DNA of 64,000 nucleotides from Pachyseris speciosa (Eukaryota; Cnidaria; Anthozoa; Scleractinia; Pachyseridae): NCBI GenBank assembly GCA_016490735.1, contig JAEMWC010000036.1, positions 252,001 to 316,000 of the forward strand, read 5' to 3'. Shown piece by piece: positions 19,938 to 31,800 of this stretch (position 1 is its first letter; each line of letters starts with the position of its first letter). The notes under the pieces were generated by a model. It saw only the letters and a program-made list of their open reading frames with translations, ran no database searches and was not told where the DNA came from. The position numbers and the translations under genes were made by a program.

Positions 19938-20358
19938 CCCGGGGGTGCACTCCCTTATATAGGCTATATAGGTATGTACGGCCCCAAAGGGTATGGTTTT
20001 TTAGCCGTCTTGGTCTGAAATATGGTATAAATTTTGACCACTAATTTTGGTCTGAAATATGGTATGGTTTGTGCTCTCTAGACTTGAATTGGGTATTTTT
20101 TAAGAAGCTTCTTTTTCATCATTAGGCGACAAGACCATCAACAAACGCCCCTCAAAAATTTTGTTTACGCCAACCGTGTCCGTGAAATAAGTCTGAAATA
20201 GGGTATTGAATTTTTGATCAGGTCTGAAATAGGATAGGGAAAATCGAAGATTTTGGTCTGAAATAGAGTAAGGGTTTCAGGACGCGGGCCGCCGGCCGCA
20301 CACCCCACCCAATTTCTCTGGGAGTACCTCCCACCCCCCCCCCCCCCCCCCCCCCTCA
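19938..20358. repeat. Interspersed element with GGGGGT.CTCCC ends
   Basis: Begins CCCGGGGGTGCACTCCC and ends GGGAGTACCTCCCACCCCC, an inverted pair, with repeated GGTCTGAAATA.GGTA units inside and a poly-C run at 20333-20355. It lies in the inferred first intron of locus B. Confidence 0.6.
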
Positions 20359-20631
20359 CTCCCCTCCGGGCGTTTCGGGTGCCTGCGTTGAATTTCAAGT
20401 ACACTTGGTTCATATGTTGCCTCCAAGCTACCCACGGCCATATGCTGATTAATGAATCTCACGGAAAGTTGCACGTCTGCAGCTAAGTTGTCTTATCCAC
20501 TACAGGCCTTTGGGTTTGGAGTCTGTATGCGTTACCGTAAGGGCGTCAGAGTTCGTACTCACTGCATTTCTTTGACTTGATTGCAAGACACTAGTGTTTT
20601 ATCGAGGATGACCATGTGAATGATCATCGCA

Positions 20632-20906
20632 GTTATGAACACTACTTTAGCAGTAGTGAAAATAAAGCCTGGATGTTTTTCTTTAATCCACACTTCAAAT
20701 ATATATTCTGATTCTCACATATTCACCACTCAAGGATTTATTACGAGCCACGTGAATAAAATGACCGGCTCCCAGTTGGCTTGTTAGCTCAGTCGGTAGA
20801 GTGCTAGCACTGCACCGGTATTGCAGAGGTCATGGGCTCGAATCCCGTACAAGCCTGAATTTTTTCCAGGCTTTATTTTCACTACTGCTTAAGTAGTGTT
20901 CATAAC
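20632..20906. mobile_element. tRNA-derived repeat with 41-bp inverted flanks
   Basis: Arms 20632-20672 and 20866-20906 are inverted repeats with one mismatch (GTTATGAACACTACTT...). They flank a degenerate tRNA-like sequence at 20778-20855. This is probably a SINE-like or composite foldback element. Confidence 0.65.
20778..20855 (+). pseudogene. tRNA-like sequence (SINE head)
   Basis: GGCTTGT pairs fully with ACAAGCC. The A box TAGCTCAGTCGG and B box GGGCTCGAATCCC are present. The stem CTGCA/TGCAG frames a loop CCGGTAT, which would place GGT (Thr) as anticodon, but position 33 is C instead of U. Extra bases follow the D arm. More likely a pol III promoter of a repeat than a working tRNA. Confidence 0.6.
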
Positions 20907-21260
20907 AGCGTCACTAATCATTCTCAGCCTCGTTCTTTAATCCGCAATTCAAATAGAGCCCTTTTCAATTGAGTGCCGTAAAACCAAAACCAAAGCAATT
21001 ACTCTAACCAATCACAACAGAAGTAAGCAGTGCAATGAGCCAATCAGAATACGAAGCAATTACATGTAGCCGGCGTCAATCACAGAGCGAAGCAATGCAA
21101 AACCAAAGTAAAACAATAATTACTTTCGACACTGAATTGAAAACCGCTCTATATGATTTTCATAAATTAATCCACACAAGTGTTTTAGTGCACCCTCCAC
21201 CTCTAAGCCTCTTTTGTTGGGATTTACTTTTCACAAGAAACAGAGTTTCAGAAACTAACC

Positions 21261-21346
21261 TGGTTTGAGGCATGGCTTTCAAAGATAATTGTCCACCCGG
21301 CATGAGCCCTTGTGGCAACTATCACTGCCCAGTTGCTGCTGCCGGT
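21261..21346 (+). pseudogene. Locus B: frameshifted SCRiP cysteine exon
   Basis: One frame carries NCPPGMSPCGNYHC, whose C-P-P-G-x3-C block matches the C-P-S-G-x3-C of locus C and the CPPDWxxC of locus A. The TGC TGC TGC run that should follow lies in another frame, one base out of step, and is followed by a donor CG|GTGTGT. The first two cysteines of the family are not visible and the loop before CCC is short. The donor phase (2) agrees with the last exon at 22160. It appears to be a decayed or partial SCRiP exon; a sequencing error at the shift cannot be excluded. Confidence 0.45.
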
Positions 21347-21954
21347 GTGTACTATAGGATACTTATTCTTGTTCCAACGTATAGCGTTCCCTGTCTGTAT
21401 GGGCTGGGGCGATGCAGTAACCGTGGATATTGACTCCGGGTTAAAGTGTTAACTTTGTTTCAAGTTGCATTGCGATTCAATTAAGATATTCCAATCCCTT
21501 CGGGCTGTGTCCTCATAAACGATCATGTGATTGGAATCGCATTTTACAGCAAAATTATTTGTACCGCGCTGCGTGTTTTGCAAACTTCGAAGGGATTTGG
21601 GGATTTTCTGTTCCGCCAATCATCTGATCGGGAGCGGGATTATGCGAATAGCCCAATCAGAACTCGTTGCATTGTGATTTGCATAAGCCCGCCCCTACTC
21701 AGATGATTAGCGCAACAGAAAAACCTTTTTTGTTTTCAAAACGTGCAGCGTGATAGAACGAATTTGGCTGTAATAACCTAGTCGCCGAAATACCATGCTG
21801 ATTAGAAACATGCAGTTTAATTTTTTGAAGAGGGTACCTGTCTATATAGTTCTGTCTTCAAAAAACAAACAAGCAAACAATTCTGAACACCAGCTGAAGC
21901 AATTGAGAGCAGGGCTCCATACTGATTAACATTGCAAAGAAGATTGATAATTTT

Positions 21955-22140
21955 GCTCATTCATTCATTCACTCACTCACTCACTCACTCACTCACTCAC
22001 TCACTCACTCACATCATTCATCATTCATTCATTCATTCATTCATTCATTCATTCATTCATTCATTCATTCATTCATTCATTCATTCATTCATTCATCCAT
22101 TCATCCATTCGTTCGTTCGTTTGTTCGTTCGTTTATTTAT
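21955..22140. repeat. (TCAC)n / (TTCA)n microsatellite
   Basis: Tetranucleotide array ending only about 20 bases before the last exon of locus B. Confidence 0.98.
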
Positions 22141-22159
22141 TTTACTTTTCACATTTCAG

Positions 22160-22245
22160 ACAATGAATCCGGGAGGAGTGACCGCTGATTCTTTGCTGCG
22201 ACTGCTTTGAAGTCTCGATCAATTAATAAAAGCATTTGAGGAATA
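22160..22245 (+). CDS. Locus B last exon (stop, 3' UTR, AATAAA)
   Basis: The ACATTTCAG acceptor opens an exon whose phase-2 reading stops at TGA within seven bases. The 3' UTR aligns with that of locus C: TGAATCC then GGAG/GGAAG, CGCTGAT/CGCCGAT, TTTGCT, AGTCTC, AATAAA, GCA.TTG. AATAAA is at 22225-22230. This is solid evidence that a SCRiP gene of the locus C type once stood here, even though its upstream exons are degraded or missing. Confidence 0.65.
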
Positions 22246-22249
22246 ATTT

Positions 22250-25130
22250 AAACCAGTAAACTGGAGACGATAAAGTTAAGGTATCAATAATCGTGCAACC
22301 AAACCTTCCGAATAAAGGATCTTTTATGCTGTTGTTGCTGGAAAAACCTTTTAAGCGCAATTCTTAGTGATGCAAGCGTTGAATGACTTCACATTCACAT
22401 AACCAAAAACACTACAAATATCTTAGAGTTTTACGTGAAGTAGCTTTTTGATAGTACACAGTATCCACTTTGTTAGCAAAAACTTTGTTGTGGCCTCCAC
22501 GGTATAATGTAGGCAATGGACGCGCAAATGTCTGCTTACCTTCGAAGTAAACGTGCGTTTTCTTAGCCAGATAATTTTTCTACACGGACACAGTGCTAGC
22601 TTTGAGAGCAATACAATAAAAGCCTTTTCATTTCATTTTAGTCTCTGTATTTCAGTGTGTATGGTCGAATACACCTCCAGACTTGACAAAACAAATTGAA
22701 GTACCCTTTCAGGTACTTTAAAAAGCGGTTTGGATTTTACGCCGTTGCCATTAATGTTTGTGCTGGTGTCATTTGGAGAGCCAAATATATTCCTCTTCTC
22801 CCCTCATTTTCCCTCATCTCAATTGTTTCTAGCAGCCCCAACTACTCTGACAGCCTAGAACAGAAAGTGATTTTTTTTATTATATCGCGGTAATCAGAAA
22901 AGCCACCGGAAAAATCGTTTTATATCTTTGCATGAAACGTGATGGGTGATCATGGCATTATTTGGGAATCAGAACATGAGGGTGAGAACCTTGGCGGTAT
23001 CCTAAGGACAAGGTTTTTGGTTGCTAAGAACCTGTGGCTCATTATGATCCCTTTTTGATCGCAGAGTTGATTGCTTGTCAGCAAAAGTTCAGGCTATTTG
23101 TCAGTTGTCAGTAAGCCGTCAAGACCCTCTATAATTAATGTTACACGTATTGTCCAACTTTACACCGAGCCAGGGTAGTCATTTCTTAAAAATTAGTAAT
23201 GTTTTCAGTCGTTGTTCACTTCAAATTTTCGAACTTGGTTCTTTCCCTTTGGTTGAGTAAAACTAAATTTTTATACAAATCCCTGTATTTCACCTCTAAG
23301 TGGTCTGGTTTTGATCATGCGCTCCTTGCAGGGAATACCATGACTTAGGATGGCGCCTTATTTTATTGTTGGACGCCACAAATTTACACTCGCTGGCGCG
23401 AGCTAAAACATACAGACTTCCAAAGAAATTACCCATCATCAAACGCCGCACCATTCATATTGTTATAACAGAGTATTTTGCCGTTTCAATCCTCTGTGCG
23501 CCTTTATTGTAGAACCAGAGATATCACAGTATTTGCTTTTGCCGTGCATGGAATTACTTACAACTCGGAAGGTTTCAATATCGCGTGGGATCAGGTAACC
23601 TCTTCCATCCTTCCTTAATTTAGCGAGGTTTGTAGCCTGTATAGCGATTGTTCTCCTGCTTCTTCGGAACAATTCAAGTAGTTCACAATTATAACGCAAG
23701 GAACAAAGACATGCTCAGGCTACCCCGTGTTCCCAGAAACTGGGAAAAGCAGAGACTTAATTGTCATCACTCCACGAAAGACTGAAATAAATTAGACGGA
23801 GACCAGAAATGCACCTAATATTGCTACTTTTAAGCGAAGCGTGTTTGTCAGATTTTTTGATCAACCCCAGATCGGCAATATAGTTGTTGTTTTAGCTTCT
23901 TGTTTTAACTGTAGTTTTTATCAATTTAAAAGTTTGTCTTATAGTACTATTTACCTTGGTTATATTTTTCTTTGTTGTTTAGAATAATACATACTAGAAG
24001 TTTCATTGATTTTTTAATCTTAGCAGGACCTTTCTGAAAACCACGTGATGTGATGAAAATTTTCCTAATAAAAGATTATATTCTCAAGTAGCGGTTATAC
24101 GTTTAATCTGGGAAAAAAATCTGGGATATTATTAGTACGCTTGGATTTCTTGTTTATGTTGGTGCGGAGGGAAATCGAGATTCATTTATGGTTGCAATTC
24201 TGATCAGTAAAAAATAGTTGGATTGAAAGATGACGTTAGAACGTATACGTTTGCCGTTTTTAGGAAGTAACTTTGGCTTCCCTCACTTACACAAAGAGAT
24301 CCTCTTCCGCAACAGGCGACAGGTTGTTTTTGTCAGCGGTATTTGCGGACTACGATCGAAATATGGTAGTTGCCATTGACTTTCATAATTATGCAACTTT
24401 TTCATTTGTTGCCGGTCGCTAAAAGTTCTATTTGTTTCCCAAAAGATTTCTACACAAAGTGAGCATACAGCAATGGAAAATAAAGGCCAGATGCGTATAC
24501 ATAGTATCGAATGCGCAACCTACAGCTGGTACGCGTAAAAATATTGGGTATATAAACGTGTTATTCTTGCGTTGTGTCTGCGTCTGCGTAAGTTGTTCGC
24601 TTATCGTCGAGTTGAGACATGGGACGAAAATCTTGTTAACTGAGGATTGACAAGGGATTGCGAGGAGATAAAGCATCTACAAGTCGCATGAGAGCATAAG
24701 TGAAAACTAGATAAGTGGGACGTTGTCACTATACCGATTTACAATGAGACATACGGCAATTGCCTCACCTTGAGCAAACTTTTGAACTCCTGATTTAAAA
24801 CAAATGTTGTCGTTTTTTTCTAAGTTTGAGTGGCATTGTCGAAAAAAACATTCGGTAACTTGAAACTTGAATTTAACTGACCTATTTTGCCATGACAACG
24901 GAGCAAAGTCCGAATCAAATTCAACTATAAAATTTGCTATATTTAGAACGTTATGTTAAAACGAGACAGCCTGTTGTTTGAGGAAAATTATCCCATGAAT
25001 ACCCAAAATGGATAATGTGCATGCATGACATTCGTTGTGTCAACTAACGTCAGCCATATTAAAAAAACTGACATGGTATCACACCTCAAGACAAAATAAT
25101 GGAAGAGAATCCGGGAAACAATTGGGTGAT
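22250..25130. other. Spacer between loci B and C, no gene recognised
   Basis: A/T-rich DNA with scattered short open frames on both strands (e.g. 23463-23699 minus). None shows a domain or a convincing splice structure. Confidence 0.5.
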
Positions 25131-25200
25131 TTATTCACAAAACAATCGTGCGGCAATCACAAGATAATTACGAGAAATCGTGGCTATCCTTACAGGCGGA

Positions 25201-25326
25201 CATAAAAACGAAACTTCATCAGCAACGCCCTCAGTTGGACGTTGTCTAGATGCTGGTCATTTCCACGAACAAGTCTTTTCGTCTTCAAGCCCTATTTGCC
25301 TGCTGCGTGCAAGGAGTTGAAGTGAG
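25201..25326 (+). promoter_or_regulatory. Locus C promoter and 5' untranslated exon
   Basis: CATAAAAACG at 25201-25210 stands where locus A has TATAAAAGCG. It is preceded by the conserved TATCCTTACAGGCGG block and followed by CATCAGCAACGCC. The exon ends GTGAG|GTAACT at 25326. Conservation with locus A (reverse strand 13760-14050) covers the promoter, the whole exon and about 100 bases of intron, including CTCCGATAAACTCC and AAGGGACACGTT. Confidence 0.6.
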
Positions 25327-26179
25327 GTAACTAGCGTTAAACGCCTCCGATAAACTCCATTTCATTTTTCAATGCTGGGATGCCCTGAGCAGCTAAGAAG
25401 GGACACGTTCTATTATATCTGAGTACTAAAGCAAGGCACCTCAGATCTAATTTTCTTATTCGGGCAACTGATAATTGATTTGTTGAAAATGTTTGCTAAG
25501 GGCAGTAGGGTGAGGATTGTCCTCAGATGCTACAAGAGCTTGCTATCTTAAGATAAGAGCTGCTGGTTTGCCCACTCGCAGACCGAATTAACACTTATAA
25601 ACACTATACAAAGTATAGGAGGCAGATGTAGACGAAAGCGTTTCTTTTGTCTCCTAAGTTTGCTGCCAGCGAGGAATTACTAAAAACGTATTCATCCGCG
25701 TTTTATATTACGCATTTAGTTGCATTTGTCTTATTTAGTCATACATGCTTATCGTACTGTTTCCTTCGTTTCTTCAACACATTAACCCGTTTCGTCAATA
25801 CTTCAAAAATACTAGCCTTAGCGGCGAGTATTGCTATCTACACCCAGGTTTTTTGCTTAGTGTGGACATTGAGCCGATTTAATTAAGGAAAGGCGTAGGT
25901 AGGCAGAAAAAGTTTCATCTTTATCTCTTGATAGTTCTGAACGAAGAAGTTCTCTAACGCATCCAACCGAGTCACTGGCCCTGTCCAAGGGTACGGTACA
26001 TCGGTTTCAATAGCTTGAATTTCTTGTAAACAATATTTAAGAACGCTTGTCTCCGGAATATTCACTTGTGACAAAATCTCTTTCACAAAGATTAGAGATT
26101 GAAATTAAACACATTCTGAGGCTTTCGCTCTTATCACAAGAGGCCTTCCCCCAGCAGATATGAATATCGTAAATTTCTT

Positions 26180-26306
26180 GGTGGCTAATTTGCCACGTAT
26201 CGCTTTGGATCACGTGACAATATATGACTGAAGACAGCTGTGTGATCGTAACCCCATCTTTGTTTAAATCAGGTTTCCCCAGTCTTATGTTGATGGCCTC
26301 CTTCAT
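26180..26306 (-). mobile_element. Possible Penelope-like element fragment
   Basis: The minus-strand frame starts MKEAINIRLGKPDLNKDG. The pattern EAIxIRxxKPxLNxDGG is typical of the end of the GIY-YIG endonuclease region of Penelope-like retroelements. Only about 40 residues match and the upstream part is lost after a TTTCAG or stop. Confidence 0.3.
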
Positions 26307-27262
26307 CTTGATCTGAAATCAGCCGGCTTCTTGTCTAAACTACTTGTGTTGTCTCATTTTACTACTGTAAAACCCTGTACCGTCCAGATGACCCGGACGG
26401 AAGAATTGTACCACGTACGGTGTTCTTACCCTCTCTCCCCACGGTCTGGATGCCAACTCAGCGTTTCCATCCATCCATGAAAATTAACAGACCTTTTTTC
26501 ATTGTTAAAAGGCGGATGATTCTTTTAAATGCTCATGTTAATGGTGAAACATGGTCTCTTGCATACAGTGCTCCAAGGCATGATACTCACTGTCCAAGGG
26601 GTTTTCACCTTTAAAGAGTTCTTTTGGGGGTGCTTTATCCGAAATCTTTTCCTTAAAAGCTTCTGTCCGCATTTTTATTTTTTTTATTTTTCACATTCTG
26701 GCAAGCCACAAGCTCTCAAATATCTAAAGTCGAAGGTTATTTCCTATATCGGGCGCACGATATCACTTAAGGGACTGTATATATATCTTTTTTTCTATCT
26801 TGTTTTAAGGGGCTTTGACCAGTCTGATTCCTGCAAGGTACGCATGGTCAGCGATTTGCTTTTCGTATTTTTGATTGTGACTTTTTATTACTTTTCGAGT
26901 TCGCCTGCGAGGGCGTGGGAAGATTGAGTTTCTTTTTTAGGACGGAGGGCAGCGCCTTTATTAGAATCACATTCTTTATTGATCTGGGAAATTGTTTCGT
27001 CTTCATTGCCTCCAAGAGGTTCTAAAGTCATGGAATGCTTGAGTGTGTTCTCATTAATAATTATAGCTTTAGATTAACGATAAACGTAACGAAGATATTT
27101 GCCAACATTCAGACACAGAGAATATTCTGAGGATTATCGAACCTTCATGGAAACTGCAATTGGGCTGGTAAACTAGTTAATTTTTTAGTCAGTTTTGTAT
27201 GTAATGCAGGTATGAAAGGAAATATGATCCCCTATGTTGACCCCTCTATGTTAAGTAAGCGC

Positions 27263-27263
<1 letters not shown>

Positions 27264-27302
<39 letters not shown>

Positions 27303-27401
27303 TACTACTACTAATAATAATAATAAATTAATAATAATAATAATAATAATAATGATGATGATAATAACAATAATAATAATAATAATAATGATGATAATAA
27401 C

Positions 27402-27435
<34 letters not shown>
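27264..27435. repeat. Poly(A) and (AAT)n tract
   Basis: A run of about 35 A, then CTA and AAT/ATG trinucleotides. Confidence 0.95.
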
Positions 27436-27747
27436 GCAGAAAAAGAACAGGAAAAGATCGACCACTATCAGGACTTAAAAATGGAAATACAAAAGATGTG
27501 GAACTGCAGAAGCGTATCTGTTATCCCAGTTGTAGTTGGGGCACTTGGGGCAGTGACTAAAAACTTGAGGATGTGGATTGCTAAGATAGGAACACCTGGA
27601 ATCTTCAACATACTCCAGAAATCCTGCTTGTTGGGCACAGCAAGAATTTTAAGAAGAACCTTAGGCGTCTAAGGCTATGGGAAATAGCCTGATGATCTAG
27701 GAATACGTGACCACCAATACAACTAATGGTGTGATAAAAAAATCCTC

Positions 27748-27803
<56 letters not shown>
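27436..27803 (+). mobile_element. 5'-truncated LINE: C-terminal RT polyprotein end with (AAT)n tail
   Basis: The frame reads AEKEQEKIDHYQDLKMEI, VIPVVVGALGAVTKNL, and KSCLLGTARILRRTLGV, stopping at 27672. These blocks are the conserved end of R2-like or related non-LTR polyproteins found in many animals. A short 3' UTR and an (AAT)n tail (27749-27803) follow. It lies in the first intron of locus C. Confidence 0.65.
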
Positions 27804-27804
<1 letters not shown>

Positions 27805-28744
27805 GCAACAAAAGAAAGACAACTGAGAATACGAAGCATGCTGGCGAAACTTATGGAGCAGGGAAGGTAGACACTATTTCCTAGAGTAGATGGCGTTTTT
27901 AATATTATTGATCACACAGTCAAAGCCTACCATATTACTTACCACTGAAGAACTTCTAATGCCATTTCATATTTCTAATGCCATTTTACATTTCATATTT
28001 CATGCTGTCCCCGTAATTGGTATGATGTATCCTATATTGTCAGGAAGCCTATAGTTCATAAGCCCCCGGCTTCTATATAGGCTTTCTTGTCATTACCACC
28101 TTAAACATTTGTAGTCTATTGTCTTAAGTTCAAGTTATTATAAATGTCTTGTGTTTCGTATTTTTGAATTTTGTATTTTTATGTGGTTAATGGCAAAATA
28201 AATGGAAAAGGAAAAAATGGAAATGGCAAGTGGCGAGTGGCCAGAAAATTAAATTGGGCATCAGCCTAACTGGGGAACCACGGACTATTTGAGGAAGGGG
28301 GCAAAAACACTCATTTGACTGGAAAATGGCAAGGGATTATGAGGGGCTTTTAAGCCTTAAAAAAGCATGTGGAGGTACAGGTGTAAAGACAATGGGAACT
28401 TTGTTAAAACGGTTTACAAACGCAGTGCAAGAACATCAGTTTCCTTGCCTAAATGGACAAATAATTACAATACCTCGATTCACTTCATTGACCGACAGAT
28501 AATGCAATTGACATACCTTCTGCGTTCATTAGCCTCAGTTGAAATATTTAAACTTCCCAATTGTTTCCGCCGTGCTCCCTTGTTCTCGGAATGGGAACAG
28601 GAGAGGGGCGTTGACAATGTCATTCGTTGCACAGTATCAGTGACACACGTGGCCTCGACAACGCCCCACTTTAACAACCTTTTTTACTTCCCTTTTTCGT
28701 TTGTTACCACCAACGCAACATCGCCCATTGTGCTTCTTTTGCAG

Positions 28745-28818
28745 CTCGACCATGAACCTCAAGATTGAAATGATTCTGTTGCTGACAGTTTTGAGCATTG
28801 CTGTCTACCATGGGCAAG
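28745..28818 (+). CDS. Locus C exon 2: signal peptide
   Basis: Acceptor CTTTTGCAG then CTCGACC and ATG at 28752; donor CAAG|GTAAAG. The peptide begins MNLKIEMILLLTVLSIAVY, a clear secretion signal. The same 67 coding bases and phase 1 occur in locus A exon 2. Confidence 0.85.
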
Positions 28819-31800
28819 GTAAAGAACTAATGTTTTGACAAATTGTTATTATATCTACCCTAGCTATGAAATGCAGTTGTACCTTTGCTTTAACATGTTG
28901 GGGCCTGAATACTGAAATGCTTTAGTTCTTTTAATTTGTTGCATTTTATTCATTTTGGACTATCTCTAAACCGTGCAACTAGAAGTTATAATCGCGATCA
29001 TGGACGTGATAGGCTACTGCTGGAAATGGCGAAACTGCCTCAATAAGGATTAGAATGTAATTTCTCCTCATAAGGTCAATACTTGATTAAACATAACAGC
29101 CATTAGAATAAATGGAATGATCACCAAATAGTAGTTCTGTTTATGTTTACGGAAATGTTTTCTTGTTTCCATTACTTCCACAAAAAATAGAGTTCAAGAA
29201 CAATTGCAGTGAGAACATTGTAAACATTCGTGTTGATGCTGGTTTGTCCCAAGTCGCGAGATCTCATTACCGTTCTTCAGATCTTTCGTTTGATACTGGC
29301 TGGAACAATATGTTTTTTTTTATTCATTATTATTTTCTCACGGATGATCATCTCTTTTTTTTCTCATCACCACTGTACTTTTTTTCATTTTATGATGGTA
29401 ATGTTAATGGATTTATATACAGCAAATATCACATATTTCATAACGGTTTACAACTCTTCTCTTGGGTCCTCTAGGGTGAGATTGGACGTCAGCCTGTAAC
29501 GGCGCCTCTGGCAGCCGCTGTCAGTCCATATTTGATCTCACCCACCCACCCACCCACCCACTCAACCCACACATGAATGTGAGATGAAAGATAAGACCCT
29601 GGTAAACGAGGACACATTGTTGCGGACACAGATGTTTCCTGTTTGCCCGCGCGCGCAGCATTTGTAGCGGACACAATATGTTACTGAGTAAAATCAGAAA
29701 CATTTTTTGTGTTTCGGACACAAATTTTGTGTCCGCAACAAATATTGCGCGCGCGGGAAAACAGGGAAACATTTCTGTCCGCAACAATAGGGCCGTTTAT
29801 ACGAGAGAAAATAAGCCGAGGCTTGCTCTGGCCACGGATTACATAAGACGCGAACATCCCGTATAAATGGTACAAAATCTACGTTCACGGCTTTCTTAAG
29901 CTGCGGCTTATCCTGGCCTAGGAGTTTTTATTCGTATAAATACTTCCTTTCGCGTATTATGTAAACCGCGACCAGACTAAGCCGCGGAATATTTCCTCTC
30001 ATATAAACGGCCCTAATGTGTCCTCGTTTGCCAGGGCCTACAGAGAGAGACCACCACATCGGAAACTTCGTCCCCTACTCTTTAGTTTTCCACAAACGAT
30101 TTTGTGAACAGAAATTAGATGAAAGCTAAAAAGTTTCCTCGCAAGTACACACAAATCGCAAAAACACCCATTTCATGGGTTAATAAGTTGGTATAACAAG
30201 GAATATACGTCACTCAAGTTACGATGACTTGGTTAGGTGGCCAAACGCGGAAAAACTTGCGTCGACTTGCGTGAAAATTTAATCTCGACCAAAGTGAGCG
30301 CAAGTCATTCCAAGTCATCGCAAGTCAACGCAATTACACGCAAGTTCTGGCCAAACGGAGTCGCAAGTAGACCCAAGCTGTCAACTTGCGGCTACTTGCG
30401 AGTCCGTTTGGCTAAGGCTTAAGATTTGAATGGTGGTCATGTGATGGGACGACTATGTGGTTAGCATTCATTCCAACGTGTTGGTTGGTACAAGACGCTC
30501 CTTTCATCCCTCCTCTTCCCCATGTCCCTGCCACTTTAACCTTTGGTTTGTTCTCCTTCTTCATCCTTTTAATTGGATGCGTTTTCAGTGCCCCCACCTT
30601 TACTGGGCCAAACTTTACATCAAGGAATTGGCTGAGAATTTTTGTTAGAATGAAGCGGCTCTGGGTATTGTGCCATAGCCATTTTAGTCCAATCTAGCTA
30701 TTGATTTATTTGCCCAGTAAACGTAGCTCAGGCAAGCCAGCACAAGGGGCTTTACTTCTATCTCGGGAAGGAGAAAAGGCGTAAATGTCCCAAGTTTGGC
30801 TTAAAGCCTTACAAGGTGTATCACGCCTGCTGATGTTTCTTATCATGTTTCATGTTTATATTAGAGTGTGTCTATGTTCATCATTTTGCTAATCTTTATA
30901 TTGCAAATCACCCTCACGAATATTTTTTTTTAACAACAGCTGACATCTGTGGCTCGCCAAATGGTAAATGCTACAGCACAAACGATTTCGAGTCTTGTCC
31001 ATCGGGCTTGTGGGAATGTGACAGTGAGGACTATAATTGCATGGGTAATACAAACAGATGCTGCTGCGGGTATGTACTGAAATTAAATATATTTTCGTAC
31101 AACTGTAACTTGGCCTAGCCTGTCTGTATGCATTGGGTAATGCAGGAACCCATTTTACAACTGTGTGCATATTGGCCTGGCCCTTGAGTGAAAACAAAGC
31201 GTTGGAAGTTGAGTAACTTCGCTTCTGTTCTTATGTTAATCATAAAAATTACAATTTACTCGATTATGATTGGTTTATAAAACTCCTATTCGCGAGTAAT
31301 TCACTTACCAAGTCGTTATCGGACAGTTTGGTATTGGACAGTTCATTATCGGACGGTTAAATAAGCCAATCACATTCAAAGTAGTATTTGAAATCAAACA
31401 ATCACATTCAAAGTTGTAGTTTAAATCAACCGATGCAACCACAACCTTGGTTTCAATCACCATACATTAGCCAATTTCAGAGCGACATTAAACAATTTAC
31501 GTTTCCTTTACCAGTCTTTTAGTGCAAAATTTCTCTTCCTTTTATAACTTGGCTCTTCTTCTTTTCTCGGAAATTGTAATTTTTATGATTAATTGGTAAT
31601 AAAACTTCGTGTCGTCCAATTAGGTCTGTAGTCATGCTCGAGATACACAAATCGGACTCCCGCTACGCGGTCGTCCGATTTGTTATCACTCGTGTGACTA
31701 CAGACCGAATTGGACTCCACTCAATCCTATTACCATTACTGATCATCGATCTGATCCTGGCAAGTTAACATCAAAACAAAGTCAACTCCAATCTGGCTCG

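Noticed and set aside
20778..20855. Functional tRNA-Thr
   Set aside because: C at position 33, extra bases near the D arm and repeat context indicate a tRNA-derived repeat.
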